Shown here: positions 37,851 through 49,665 of the stretch, piece by piece
Layout: each line of letters starts with the position of its first letter
Numbering within the stretch: position 1 is the first letter of the stretch
NCBI RefSeq assembly: GCF_914767665.1
Contig: NC_059501.1
Location: forward strand, 53,506,798 to 53,570,797
Reading direction: 5' to 3'
DNA: 64,000 nt
From: Harmonia axyridis
Taxonomy: Eukaryota; Arthropoda; Insecta; Coleoptera; Coccinellidae
The notes under the pieces: model-generated
Told to the model about the DNA's origin: nothing
Database searches by the model: none
What the model saw: only the letters and a program-made list of their open reading frames with translations
Program-made: the position numbers and the translations under genes

Positions 37851-39718
37851 ATGAGTGGTATAATTCGATTTGGTGATGCTGAGACATTGAAATTCCTAGA
37901 ATATTATAGAAATGAACCGGTGTTATGGGACCCGACCGATGAGGGTTATAAAAAAAGAGATAAGCGGGCTGCAGCAGCACAACGAATTGCAGAAGCGCTA
38001 AATGTGACGAATTTCAATGCTCCCATGTTATCACTAAATTCAAAAAATTACGGAGTTCCTACTCTCAGGAATTAAAAAAATTGCGTCCAGTACAAAAAGT
38101 GGTGTTGGTGCACACGATGTATACAAGCCAAAGGTGGTTTGGTTCAAATTGATGGATGCGTTTTTAAGACCTCATGTGAGAACGCGTGAAACACTGTCTA
38201 ATTTGGTAAGTTGAAATCATAGATTAAATTTCTCAAAACACTTTATTTTTAATGCATGTCTTACTACTCTATCATTTGCCATTGCCATGGAACCGCCCCT
38301 TCTTCATTGAAATATGAACAAAATTGGTCACGCTTTTGGGATGCTGATCTTGTTGGCTTTCTGTTGAATGATGTTTCCTCTATCGGTAAAAGACCACATA
38401 TCTGATTATCTCTCCAAAGTCCTGGGATATGTTCATAATTACTATCTTCCTCGTCTATGGAACGGGGTGAATATAGGCATTATTGGTTTTTCTTAACCAA
38501 TTATGCAAGGAACAACAAGCCATAATAATCTTATCCACTTTTTCTGGCTTGAGATCGATAGCTCTATGAAATATTCGAAACTTGCTTACCAGAATACCAA
38601 AAGCATTTTCCAAAATTCTGGCCCTTGATAGACGATAATTAAAAATCTTTTCTTCCTTCGTTAAATTTCTCCTACTATACGGCTTTAAAAGGTATGTTTT
38701 CAATGGGAAAGCGTCATCTCCAACAATAACGGCATCTTTTGGAATATTCAATAATTTTTTTTCTAATGCTTCAAATAACGAGCTGTTGCCAAAAACGCCG
38801 CCATCTGATGACCTTCCTTTTGCTCCTACATCAACGTACGTAAAGCAATAATCGTGGTCCACCAAGGCTAGAAGAATAATGCTATGACCTTTTTTGTAAT
38901 TGAAATAATCAGAGCCACTTTTTGCTGGGGCTTTTATCTTTATGTGTTTTCCATCAATGGCTCCGATACAAAACAAGAAATTCCATTTATCTTGAAACCC
39001 GGCCTCTATATCATTCCATTCAGCCTCACTTGAAGGAACCTGAGTAAAAAAATTGAATTAAGTAGTACAACACATCAAACAAATATTTAAAAAAATTTTT
39101 TTTTCAGTTTTGCTCATCATCTGAAGGTATATCTGAGATAACCGCAACTGGAGCAGATTCTGAACACCTACGAAGAGAGGCACAAAATGAAGGAGTCGAC
39201 ATAACTTCAGATGAAGTCATGATAGACGGGCATTCAATCAGCCATTTAGGTGAATATGAAACTCCAACTCGTAGCTCACAAGTGCCGTTGAAAATGAACC
39301 GGTTGAGGGAAAAAAGAATTCAGAAAAAAAGATTCATGGAAAATAATAACACACCAAATGTTATTATGTCCGCAATGGAAAAGTTGGAGAATATTTCTCA
39401 GAGAGCAGCTTCCAAGGAAGATAATTTCGACCATTTCGGAAGATACGTTGCGTCTTGAGAACACTTCCTGCAGAAAGTGCTCTGATGCTGCAACAAGAGT
39501 CGGTCACTCGTATCTTAGGTGCTGTCATGAAATATTCTTCATCGTCTTCCTCTTCAGTACAACCTGATGGGCAACACAACGCAGAGAGAGACCAACATTC
39601 TTTTTCTTCCACTTCGACGAGCCAAGATAAATGGGTTAGCGAATTATCTGCTGCAATGGATGCTAACTCCGGAACGACCCAATTTTCGTTATCTCCATTA
39701 AAAAAATTTTTTTTTTAA
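37851..39718 (+). pseudogene. Harbinger MADF/BESS-like accessory protein gene, decayed
   Basis: Exon 1 (37851-38205) encodes a MADF domain: TLKFLEYYRNEPVLWDPTDE, KRDKRAAAAQRIAEAL, KKLRSSYSQELKKL and VVWFKLMDAFLRP, but two single-base deletions (near 38022 and 38085) break it. Donor GTAAGT at 38206; acceptor TTTTTTTTTCAG at 39107. Exon 2 (39108-39718) is acidic then basic with a BESS-like end (LRTLPAESALMLQQESV) and one more frameshift near 39458. In Harbingers the Myb/MADF protein carries transposase to the nucleus and DNA. Its intron contains the last transposase exon of the opposite strand. Confidence 0.75.
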
Positions 39719-40526
39719 TATTTTGTGTTTATTGAGTTTATTGTTTATTTTGAGTTATTCTACGTTCCAAAGAGTAAGAAAAAATATTTAATGTTGTGAA
39801 CTGTTAATCGTCTGTGATGAATTTTGAATGATTCTATATAATCTATTAATAATAGAATAATTTATTTTCGAATTTATTTATATTTTTTGTGTGAGCTATT
39901 TTTATTTTTATATTCTATATTTCAAAAGATGAGAACAAAAACTTTATGTTTGTTAGCTGTTAACTTTTTACCAATAACTATTCAACGATTTCCACTAGTA
40001 ATCATTTATAATATCTGATTGAATTTCCTTAAAATATATTTGTGTGTACTTACTTTGATAAACTCTCCTAACGAAGTTATAATAGCGTCCAAAACTTCTA
40101 CCAAAAACTTGCTTATTGTTGACTTAGGTATTTTAAAGAAAAATTCCAAGCTTTTAAAACTATTGCCTGCTGCTAAGTAGCGTAGTGTTATCATTAATTT
40201 GTCTCTAGCTGGTATGGCTTCCCTCATATTTGTATCTTTTTTTGTATTAAAGGAGATACACGTTCCAATAAAAAGTGGAAGTTTTCTTCCGACATCCTGA
40301 GTAAATTTTTAAAATCTTCAGGAAACGTGTAACACAACTCATTATCTATAAAATGAGTAGCTCCGGACAAACTTCTATTTTCTATCCACGCTCTCACCCA
40401 CCATCTGCGCTGTCTTCTCTTTTTATTCCGTTTATCATTTCGAATTCCATCAGTATATTGTGCGAGAATATAATGTCCGAGAACCTCACACATCACTGCA
40501 CAACCTTCTGCTACTAACGATGCCAT
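38455..40526 (-). pseudogene. PIF/Harbinger transposase, two exons, one frameshift
   Basis: Exon 1 (40526-40054; ATG at 40526 chosen, MASLVAEGCAVM; the frame is open further upstream) includes RRWWVRAWIENRSLSGATHF, the conserved Harbinger start, and ARDKLMITLRYLAAGNSFKS. A one-base slip in an A7 run near 40235 breaks it. Donor GTAAGT at 40053, acceptor TACTCAG at 39040. Exon 2 (39039-38455) is the DDE_Tnp_4 nuclease: FCIGAIDGKHIKI (first Asp), DVGAKGRSSDGGVF (second), IVGDDAFPL, and SRARILENAFGILVSKFRIF (Glu). Only the slip separates it from an intact protein. Confidence 0.85.
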
Positions 40527-40564
40527 AACTGCGAATGCTGCCGAAGTAACAGCATACAATTGAC

Positions 40565-40990
40565 TAATACGAATACACTTCAGATCAGGGGATCGAGGGG
40601 GCCAAGCTTCATGTCCATCTCTACCAATTCATTTGTTTTCAAAAATGTTTGTCAAATATTCACGCACTTTACTTGAGTGGTGCTGAGGAGACCATCACAA
40701 TGTTTTCTAACAAACCAGGCCAAGTATGTTTCAAACAATTCTTATAAATTTCTGCTGTCAACTTATTTTTCAAAAATATGAGGGCCAATCAAACGATTGT
40801 TGTAAACACTGCAAACCTTCATCGAGAAACTTGCGAATTTTTTGAATTACCGAACTTGGATTATTCTAAGCCCATGCATCAACATTACAGGAATTGTTGA
40901 TTCAATCCCTAGTTAAATGCGAACTGCAAAAAAAACTGATAAGTTTATCGAACAATGAAACTCCACCCATAAGGCAATGTCTATTGATCA
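40565..40990 (-). pseudogene. Tc1/mariner-type transposase fragment
   Basis: Minus strand reads SVYNNRLIGPHIFEK, LFETYLAWFVRKHCD, VREYLTNIFENK, then after a TGA, IGRDGHEAWPPRSPDLK. WIGR.G..AWPPRSPDL is the mariner/IS630 motif around the second catalytic Asp. The frame continues without stop into the Harbinger transposase region (ISQLYAVTSA), probably by chance. Several stops occur upstream. Confidence 0.7.
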
Positions 40991-41764
40991 CCCTGTATGA
41001 CGGTGCCAATAATGGTTTATGAATTTTCTGTATGAATTAATTATTTGTGGTTACGAATTCGAGAAAAATGCACGTACAGGGTTATCCAATATTTCCGAAA
41101 ATAGAAAAAGTCCGGATCTGATTTGTTCACGATTTCAGAAATATTGAAGGAATGCGATAGTAGAGTGACTACTCTTCAAAATTTGAAATTATTCGGTCGA
41201 TTAGTTAAAGAGTTATTGAACTGTGAAATTTCACTTATGAGATTAACATCACCCTACATATAGCCCTGCATATAGCCTAACTATATAAAAATATTCTCAG
41301 ACAAAAACTTTTGTGAAAATATTAACGGCAAGAGAATACGAAAAAGCGATATTCTTTGGATGAAAAAAGTCCTATGAAAATAGAGCCACAAACATTTTGC
41401 GATTGATCAACAGGAATCACATGTTTAGAAATTCGGAATGAGTTTTAATTCGGTCATAAACCACAGGCAGAAATACCGACAAAGTTAATTCCCATCAAAA
41501 AAGGCCCGCATCATAGTCATAAATATCTAGATTGTCGCAGAAAGACATGTGCAGTCATCAGGGCTGGTCGGCATCCCTTTGTGCCGACGAAGAAACAACA
41601 TAAATTTGCCAAATAGGTTATGGCGATACGAATATACGTCGTTTCATCGCCCGTGAATAAGGCGTAAAATCATTGAACGCAATGCACTACCCATGTCAAC
41701 CTAGCTTAACACAGGAGACACGTGCCCGTGACAACGGTAAACCTCCGAATCAGCTCTCAAGATC
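40991..41764. other. Harbinger right arm, no gene seen
   Basis: Non-coding to the TIR at 41706. Beyond it, 41751-41769 matches 19 bases of the pogo-like transposase remnant at about 24077-24095. Confidence 0.6.
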
Positions 41765-42151
41765 TTTATAATATAATTATATAATATAATAATAATATAA
41801 TGTTTATTCACTATAAACATCAAAAAAAATTACAGAGGTATTCATTTCGTAAAATATTGACCTGTGCGTAATTATAAATAAAAGGTTTTTCTAAAATATT
41901 TGAAGAAATATACATTATTTTTAATATTTAAATTAGAAGTGAATTCTTTCCATCCAGTCAATATTGCTTCGCGTTCTAGTTCATGTCACTTCCGGGTAAA
42001 AGTCCAATCGGGTGGGTTTCCAAGATCCATTCTAGGTGAACATATTTCAGGGGTGAAGGTCCAATCGGTAGGTAGGTGTCCATATTCGGGTTCATAAAAT
42101 GTCGCAAAATGTAAGTCTTAATTTAATTTTTTTTTATTTTTTATTTATTTT

Positions 42152-45072
42152 TCAATCTTCCTGATTGATTATTCTGCTTATACAATCTCTTCCTTTTTCC
42201 ATTAACCATTGTTTAGCCTTTCTTCTGTAATATATATAATTTTTTATTTTTTTCAGATTTTCAGGAATTTTTTGGTATATCCTTGGGGCTAGGTAAAAAC
42301 AAGATCTTTGTCCTATCCTTTTTTTTGCTCTTGGTGTTTGGTAGCTATATTCTTTTTTTCTTGTAGAATACAAATGCTCTGTTTTATTCAATCTGATATT
42401 TCCTTTAAAGATGTTCGGGAGTATTTGGAGTGCATATGTCTGCCTAATATCGGGAATCCCTGCTAATTGGAATAATTGATCACTTGGGAATTTCAGGCTT
42501 TTTCCATAAATTATCTTCAATATCCATTTCTGTATAGTATTCAGATGTTTCAAGTGCGTGTCATAGACTCCTCCCCATCCTATAATTCCGTAGTTGATCT
42601 GGGATTGTATTAATGCATTGAATAACATCATTAGATGTTTAGTGTCATTCAAATATTTTTTCATAAGTTTGAACTTATATAGGAGTCCTCTCAGTTTTCT
42701 TACTGTATTTATTATATGTTTATCCCATTTTAGATTAGCATCAATCATTATTCCAAGATATTTTATTGATGTTGTTTCTGGTATCCTTACAGTTTCATTA
42801 ATTTCAAGATCTCCCATTGATGGCAGATCTGAATCATAAGAGGAAAAAGCCATGCATTTGGTTTTCTTTAAATTTAGTGTGAGTTTATTTGCTTGAAACC
42901 ATTTTCCCAAAACATCAAAATCCTCTTCTACTTTATTTTTCAACTCATGCCACGTGGGAGCCGTGTAATGAATCACAGTATCGTCAGCAAAACTGAGTAT
43001 TCCACCCGTGCCTCCGGACTTCAACAAGCTGTTGATGTAGATCAGGAACAGCAGCGGGCCAATCACTGTGCCCTGTGGAACGCCGTAATTAACAATTTTT
43101 GGGGAACTTTGATTTCCGTTTATATCCACAATTTGTTGTCTCTTGTCCAGGTAAGATTCAAGTAACTTATAACTTGTACCGCGAAATCCGTATCTCCACA
43201 ATTTCCCGAGAAGTCTCCCATGGCATACGGTGTCGAAGGCCTTTGCAAGGTCAACAAAGATGCATAAGCTAGGAATCCGTTTATCCAAAGATTCATATAT
43301 TCCACCGGTTACCTCCCTTATTGCATCCTCCGTTGACCTCCCACTCCTAAATCCATACTGAGCGTCCTCCAAAACATTATTTTTCTCTAAAAAGCTGACC
43401 ATTCTATTCTTCAGAACCTTTTCAACAATTTTTGAAATAGTAGACAACAATGATATAGGTCTGTAGTTGTACATTTCAGCTTTGTCACCAGTTTTGTAGA
43501 GTGGTTTGATTATGCCCACTTTTAGAATATCCGGAAAAGTACCATTCTGGAAGCAATAATTGATTATATAAGTCAGAGGTTTGGAGATTTCTACTTTTAT
43601 AAGTTTCAACGTTTCTGCTCGCAAACCATCAATTCCGGGTGACTTTCCTATTTTGAGTTTTTCAATAGTATTTTCTATTTCCTGTGAGTCTGTAGGCTTC
43701 AGAAAAAAGGTTGTATTTTGCCAAGTGTCAATCTCTCTATAACCTTCAATATCTGGTATATTATCCGCATATTGTTGTCCTAATGTGCTAAAGTATTCGT
43801 TAAATGCTTCAGCAATACTCGATTGATTGTCGATCGAACCATGTTCCGTTCTAATGTGATCTATTCTTGTTACATGTGCATCCTCTCTACATACATTTTT
43901 CACATAATCCCAGATGGCCTTTGTTTCTGATTGGTTTCTTGCCATGAACTTTTCTAATTCTTGTTTTTTTCATGTTGTGTGAGTTTTTTTATTTGATTTT
44001 TCAGTTCAGAATATTGTTTCTTCTTTTGGGGATTTTCTGGGTTTCTTTTGAGTTCCATGTATATATTATTTTTCTTGTTAATCAATTTTAACAAAGATGG
44101 AGATAACCAAGATTTTCTTTTGATATTTTCATGTTTTTGGTTCACACTTCTTGTGTGTTTTTTAATATAATTTATCAGGGTGTTCATGAATTCTTCAGTT
44201 ATTGAATTTGCGTCCTTTTGATTATACATTTTTTGCCAGGTTTCATTTTGTAAGTCATGTTTCAGTTGTGAATAATGAATATAAGTTTTTTTTTTACTTT
44301 TGATTTTCATTTTCTTAAATTCCTCTATTATATCACAAGATAGCATTATTGGGAGATGGTCAGTAATCAAATAGTCAAAAATGAAGCCATTGATATTATG
44401 TGGAGTCTTATTCTGATTCAAACCTTTAACATAAATGTGATCAATACAACTTTGGCTTGCAGGTCTAGTAATTTTATTAATAAATGACATAAATCCAAAT
44501 GTGTTCATAGTGTTTTTGTAATCTTCCACGTGGTCTTCGTTAGATAAGATGTTGATATTCATGTCGCCCACTATTATGTGATCTGAGCATGGAGAATTTT
44601 CCAAATAACTGAACAAGCCTTGATTAAAAAGCCTAGGGCATTGTTGTGGTGATCTATAAATTGCTGTAACCTTGTAATAGCTTTTATCTTGTTTTAAGAG
44701 TGAAATTTCGATAGCCTTGGTTTCACCAATATTTATAATTTCATCTCTGAAACAAATATTCTCCTTAACATAAGTTATGACCCCATCATTCCTATTATAC
44801 TCTCCGCCATTATAAATGCAATGAAATCCGTTTAAACGAAATAAATCAATATTTTCGATCTGGAATGTTTCAGACAATACGATGATCTCATAATTCTGCG
44901 ATATATATTCAAGAAATGTGCAGAACTCGACGAAATTTTGTGATATGCTTCTGATGTTCATATGCTGAATGTTGAGCTTTTTGTTCAAGTTGTATTCTTT
45001 TATTTTATCGATGTTTTCCAAAACAGTAGTGTCATGTGATATAAATTCGTAGTCTCTGATAAACCGATTCAT
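42152..45072 (-). pseudogene. LINE ORF2: EEP endonuclease and RT, single frameshift
   Basis: ATG at 45072; EEP blocks LNIQHMNIRSISQNF, IIVLSETF, VTAIYRSPQ, IIVGDMNINIL and YLITDHLPIML within 43954-45072. The frame stops near 43954 and resumes at 43945 (MARNQSETKAIWDYVKNVC). RT: IGKSPGIDGLRAETLK, YNYRPISLLSTISKIVEKVL, AQYGFRSGRSTEDAI, LCIFVDLAKAFDTVCH, GVPQGTVIGPLLFLIYIN and LSFADDTVIHYTA (catalytic), then the thumb SIKYLGIMIDANLKWDKHI and C-terminal helices to 42152. Only one frame change separates it from an intact ORF of about 970 codons. Confidence 0.85.
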
Positions 45073-45379
45073 AGCAACAACTACAAATACTAAGCGTAAC
45101 TTGAGTTAATTTTTAATTTTTGTTTTTATAGTATCTGATATTCATTTTGCTTCATAATTTGTACTCAACAACAACAATACTCAAGTTTATATTTTTTCAT
45201 AAGAATAATAATTTTATATATTTTTTTTTTTTATTTATTGATTCAATTTTATATTTTTAGATATGTAGACTTATATCAGAATTATGCTATTGTTATTATA
45301 ATTAATTTTTTTTTTTTATTTATTGATTTTTTTTTTTTTTTTTGGCAATACGATGAATTTCTACCTGTCTGTCGTTGAC

Positions 45380-45815
45380 TTATGTCGAAGTTTCATTCCA
45401 CCAACGTTTTTTTTTTGGGGATGATTCTTTCATGCCAACAACGTTTTTCTTTGAGGGTGACTTCTTTTTAGTCAAAAATTGCCTTTTGTGTGTTGTCAAA
45501 TGTGGTGTCAATATTTTTTTCACACGTTTTCCATCATTAATGTTCGATGGTCCAGGAGCCAAATTTACCGGTTTGGATCCAGTTTCCTCCAGCGTTTGAT
45601 TACTATTCCTTATTGTAGGAGTACCTGGTGCACTATTTACTTTATTTTGTTCCTCGGAACACTCCAAATCCTCTAAATCGTAGGCAACCTGCCCAACCAC
45701 CAACTTATTACCCTTTATATAAGATTTTTCCGTATTCTTCTCTCTGGCCTCCAACAGAAATGATCTGAGTCTCCTATTCTCTTGACGCTGTTTCGGTGTT
45801 AAATCATTCTACGTG
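45380..45815 (-). pseudogene. LINE ORF1 C-terminal fragment
   Basis: Minus strand reads NDLTPKQRQENRRLRSFLLE and NTEKSYIKGNKLVVGQ, the terminal block of L1-type ORF1 proteins (LTP.QR..N..L...R...I..GKIV), followed by a basic/Pro-Ser tail with repeated KKKSPSKK. It is truncated at 45815. The 300 bp between it and ORF2 are AT-rich and empty. Confidence 0.55.
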
Positions 45816-46413
45816 ATCTAGAATTATCATATCAAATTAAAATGAATTACCTACTAATTGATCGCTATTTATAATCTTTTTTTTTCATATCCACCTACAA
45901 CCTCCAAATGAGCTGAAAATGAAGTACCAAAGAAGACCTGTGATAATTAAAGTGAATCACGAAATGAGCACTGTAACGCAGGAAGATGGATTAAACCAAC
46001 TGAAGATTTTTATCTTTCATGTATGTGTAGAAATTTGAATATTGCTTCAGAAATGTATCAATTCAGTTGTCATCGGATATAATTTTATAAAGTAGGTTTA
46101 AATAGGTATTTTTTTTCAGTCAGGTATAGTGTAAATCTCCCAATATAATGTATATTATGTATTGATTTTTATAAATAATTATTATTTTAAGCAAATATGT
46201 AAATTTCCTTTGATAAATAAAAATGTTCAATGATATTTTTTTGTTTTAATTTGAAATCATAACAACATAACCTAAAATAAATACTAATAACATTTCAACA
46301 ATTTCAATGAATTGTCATACCTTCATATTCAAATTTTCCCGCCATATAACACTTAGTGATGGCGGACAAAATATCGGCCATATTGTTGCCTTGATTTCAC
46401 ACGGCGTTAGCAC
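45816..46413. other. No firm gene; one open exon-like stretch
   Basis: A plus-strand frame at about 45885-46038 reads HLQPPNELKMKYQRRPVIIK and VNHEMSTVTQEDGL to a stop, followed by AT-rich sequence. It could be an orphan exon or chance. Confidence 0.25.
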
Positions 46414-46980
46414 CTTAGAATATAGATAGAAGGAACGGTAAATAAACATTTGAACCCGATCCCGAATACAAGAGAGATGAAAGATTAGACGCGCCAATCA
46501 CAATTGAGCTAGCCGAATTGAAAACGTTGCCAGCTCTATTTTCAGTACGAAGAATTGAACGAAGGAGAATATCAAAATTTTTCCGACAATTCAGATAAAT
46601 TGTCGATGTGGCAACGTGCATTCGGGAATTCTGTCATTTTGTTCTGGCTTTAGACCTCCTCAGTTGGCTAAATCTTCATAATTCCTTGTTTTAATTATTT
46701 TGTATTTTCATTTATAACCATTAGAAGTGATATTAGATATGCCTAGCTAGTGTTTTTTGTGTGCTTTCACTTATATTGTAGGAGGTGAAATTAGTCTTCA
46801 CAGGTGAGTTCCATCCCATAGGCGTGCAGAATCCTGATTTTTTTCCTTAAAGCATATATTCAGTTATAATTGAAAACAATCCAAAACTAATTTATACGAC
46901 TAATTAATGTTTTTTTAAGACTTCCATCGAATCAACTTGAACGAGAAAAATGGTTGTAGAGAATTTCTTGGAACCGACCG
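46414..46980 (+). repeat. 565-bp inverted duplication, copy 1
   Basis: Near-identical to the reverse complement of 59125-59689. It starts CTTAGAATATAG and ends GGAACCGACCG. It contains a strong plus-strand splice donor (TTCACAG|GTGAGT at about 46803) and CAACGTGCATTCGGGAATTC. No TIRs or target duplication are seen at its borders. Confidence 0.9.
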
Positions 46981-48117
46981 TCATCGTTTGGCAAAACATG
47001 CACGCAGCTCTTGCACCGTGGTCACGTGACCACCTTACACCGCACGCTCTGCACCGGTGTGGATTTTCCGAACGCAGTTCTATTCTACTCTGTTCTCTTC
47101 TCTGTGAACGCAGTAAATGTGACACAATCAGGTTACATCCATAGAGAAAAAGTGTAATGTAATCTTAGAACATTAATAAGAGGAATGGCAATCGCCTTGT
47201 AACTGAAGCATTTGTTTTGATGCCAACATTTGTAGCTCCTTGTCTGACCGGCGTCTATGGCAGTGGCGTAACATATTTTGATTTATTTCGAAATAATCAA
47301 TTGGTGCTCAAAAATAGTTTAGAGTGTGATTTATTTATGGAAATTCTTTCGTAATCAGAAAAGGTCAATGTTTTTCTCAGTTTTATGATTTAGCCATTGT
47401 GAAGTTAGGAAAAAAAGATTTCTGATAATTATTAAACATAAATACGGATAAAATCTTTTTTGCTGTATGAATTTCAATTTAACACTCAAATTATTATTTC
47501 CCATTTCTTAAGATGTGGAGGGCAGTCGGAATTCGCAGGAAATCTTTTTTTCTGTTGCATTTTCTCATATAAAATATTTTCTGTAAATTTCTCAAGAATC
47601 TGATTTCACGATTTATTCAACAATGAATGGCAGGATAGGCTGGTGGATTTCAATTGAATTTATTCAACTTTTTCAAAACATAATATAGTGAAAACTATTT
47701 TTTATGAACAATGATTTACTGAAAATTTGGGTTAAATTGTCTTAGGCCCCATTTTGTATTTTCAGAAAAAAATATTTGATAAAGCACTAGGTTCACTACT
47801 GAAATAATAAAAGAAAAATAATAAGGGCAGCCCCTCACAGTGAAGGTAAATAATATTTTAACTGTTGAGAATTTGTGGAACAGGGGCCAACGCATTTATG
47901 TGTAGCGATAACTTTATATGATTCATATATTTTATTTGATTGGAATCAAGTTGAAACATGACAAAATTATGTAGTATTGCTACTTTCATAAAATAAATGA
48001 AATTACTGACAAAAATCCAATCTTTCTCTAAAACATAAAAATCATTATTTGCAATTTCATGTCTTTTTTTCTGCTCTTATGGGTACAATAATATTCTCAG
48101 CAAATATACATATAATA
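46981..48117. other. No gene seen
   Basis: AT-rich unassigned sequence up to the Gypsy 5' LTR. Confidence 0.6.
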
Positions 48118-48847
48118 TGTGGGATCCAAATTCTTAACACCCGACTGAATGATACGCTACTGACTTTACGAAACGAGAACTACACGATCGACCCTAAAAG
48201 GTTGCACCATGCAGATTTATCGATATAGGGAGACGTAAGGGGAAGAGGTACTTGAGACTTAAAACGGAGACTGAAGTACCATACAGACCAACGAGGGTGG
48301 AATTGGACGTAAGAGAGTAGACGGACATAGTTAGCATTCGACGTTACAGATTAGACGGAAAAGGTTAAAGAATTCAACGTAATAGACGCATATGATTCGA
48401 CGTAAAAGAGTAGACGCAGCGAGTTAGATAATTAGACAATTAGACTATTAACAATTAGACGAAATAAAATAACTTCGATAGTTCAATAGACGAAAGTTCA
48501 GTGGCTGTACATTCAATTGACGAAGATTGTACAAAGTGTAAATAAACAATAGTTAAGTTCCGGCGGCCTTTTACATGGGCGCCCGCAGGGGGGGGCCAGG
48601 AGGGGCCCCCCCTGAGATTTTGATTACCTTATTTTTCAGCACAACACCCTCAATATTACTTTCTCAATCCAAAGGGATTGGAAAAAAGGAAAGAAATGGA
48701 TTCACAACAAATTTCCGGTTTTCAATGACAATCATGAACGCCTTTACGTTTTTCAATAATTTTCATTTTGCCCCCCCTGAGAAAAGTTTCTGCGGGCGCC
48801 CATGGCCTTTTATATAAACCCCTAGACAACGATATAAAAACCCTACA
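48118..48847 (+). repeat. 5' LTR of the Gypsy element, with MITE inserted
   Basis: TGTGGGATCC...CCCTACA. Interrupted at 48574-48804 by the hAT MITE. It is rich in AGACG steps. Confidence 0.95.
48574..48804. mobile_element. 231-bp hAT MITE in the 5' LTR
   Basis: Ends CATGGGCGCCCGCAGG and CTGCGGGCGCCCATG, flanked by a perfect 8-bp duplication GCCTTTTA (48566-48573, 48805-48812). Both ends and about 100 bp of subterminal sequence match the hAT element at 11470-14027. It is non-coding and needs transposase in trans. Confidence 0.95.
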
Positions 48848-48849
48848 TT

Positions 48850-48867
48850 TTGGGGGCCTGTCCGGGA
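48850..48867 (+). promoter_or_regulatory. Primer-binding site, tRNA-Pro-like
   Basis: TGGGGGCCTGTCCGGGAT starts three bases after the LTR. It is close to the tRNA-Pro primer site known from other retroelements, with two adjacent bases inverted. Confidence 0.65.
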
Positions 48868-49105
48868 TAGAAGTGAAAGACCCCTACATCGTCCGGGATC
48901 GAAGAAGAAGGAAACCCTTACATCGTCCGGGATCGAAGAAGAAGGAAGCCCTATCTACATCGTCCGGGATAGAAGAAAAAAACCTCTACATCGACGGGAT
49001 ATAAGAAGAAGGAAGCCATATCTACATTGTCCGGGATAAAAGTGAAAAAAACTTTTCATCGACGGGATAGAAGAAGAAAACCCCACATTGTCCGAGATAG
49101 AAGAA
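48858..49105 (+). repeat. Tandem primer-site-like repeats in the leader
   Basis: About eight degenerate units of 30-37 bp with the core GTCCGGGATAGAAG (or GACGGGATAGAAG) followed by a purine-rich stretch and CCCTACATC. The first unit overlaps the primer-binding site itself. Confidence 0.85.
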
Positions 49106-49665
49106 GAGAACCAAATATTTTGAAGAATCATTTGGAGAAGACATCGAAATCGACGTAGAAGTGTCCAGAATTTGCGACGAGGAAGAATTGCCAGTGAGTC
49201 AATCAACAATTGGGAATACGGAAGAAGCCAGTACCAGAGGTGTAGACGAGAGAGTTTCGAGCCAGTAGACGAAAGAACCGAAACGAGATCAATTTTCCGC
49301 AGTAATCAGAGGATGAATGGTAAAATTGTATGCAAACTTTCAAGGTAGGACGTTTATCTTTTCAATTTCCATATTGCGAGGCTTGTTGAAGAAGACGATT
49401 AAAGAAGAGACTTTATATTTGTTTTTTAACATTTTTGAATTTTGAAATTGCATTTGAACATTGTTGATATTTGTGATTATTGATTTGATTTATTTTGTGA
49501 GAATTTACAGCCATTTAACGTTCGCTATTAGTTCGAATTTCGAATTTCGTGATAATTTTAAGTTGAGATAGCATAGTCGAATTAGTGTTGATTTTAGAGT
49601 TTACTGTTTTAATTTGGCGGTTTTCGTTCATTTGAATTTTCAGTTTTTCGTTGAATATTGACTGA

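Larger units (their letters stand above)
32306..41706 (-). mobile_element. PIF/Harbinger transposon with TIRs and TAA target duplication
   Basis: Left end AGCTAGGTTGACATGG (32306-32321) and right end its reverse complement (41691-41706) are perfect 16-bp TIRs, with weaker similarity for about 9 bp more. TAA flanks both sides (32303-32305, 41707-41709), the usual Harbinger 3-bp target. Inside are the transposase, a MADF protein gene, a nested RTE LINE (33135-36547) and a Tc1/mariner remnant. TIR-like copies (CTAGTTGACACGGGTAGTG at about 32415) and GTGTCAACGG motifs lie subterminally. Confidence 0.8.
41765..45815 (-). mobile_element. LINE with ORF1 tail and nearly intact ORF2
   Basis: Minus strand: C-terminal ORF1 (45380-45815), ORF2 (42152-45072), a 3' UTR of about 380 bp with GGGTTCATAAAATG, and an AT-rich tail (TATAATATTATTATATT type) at 41765-41805. 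The 5' end is truncated inside ORF1 at about 45815. Confidence 0.8.
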
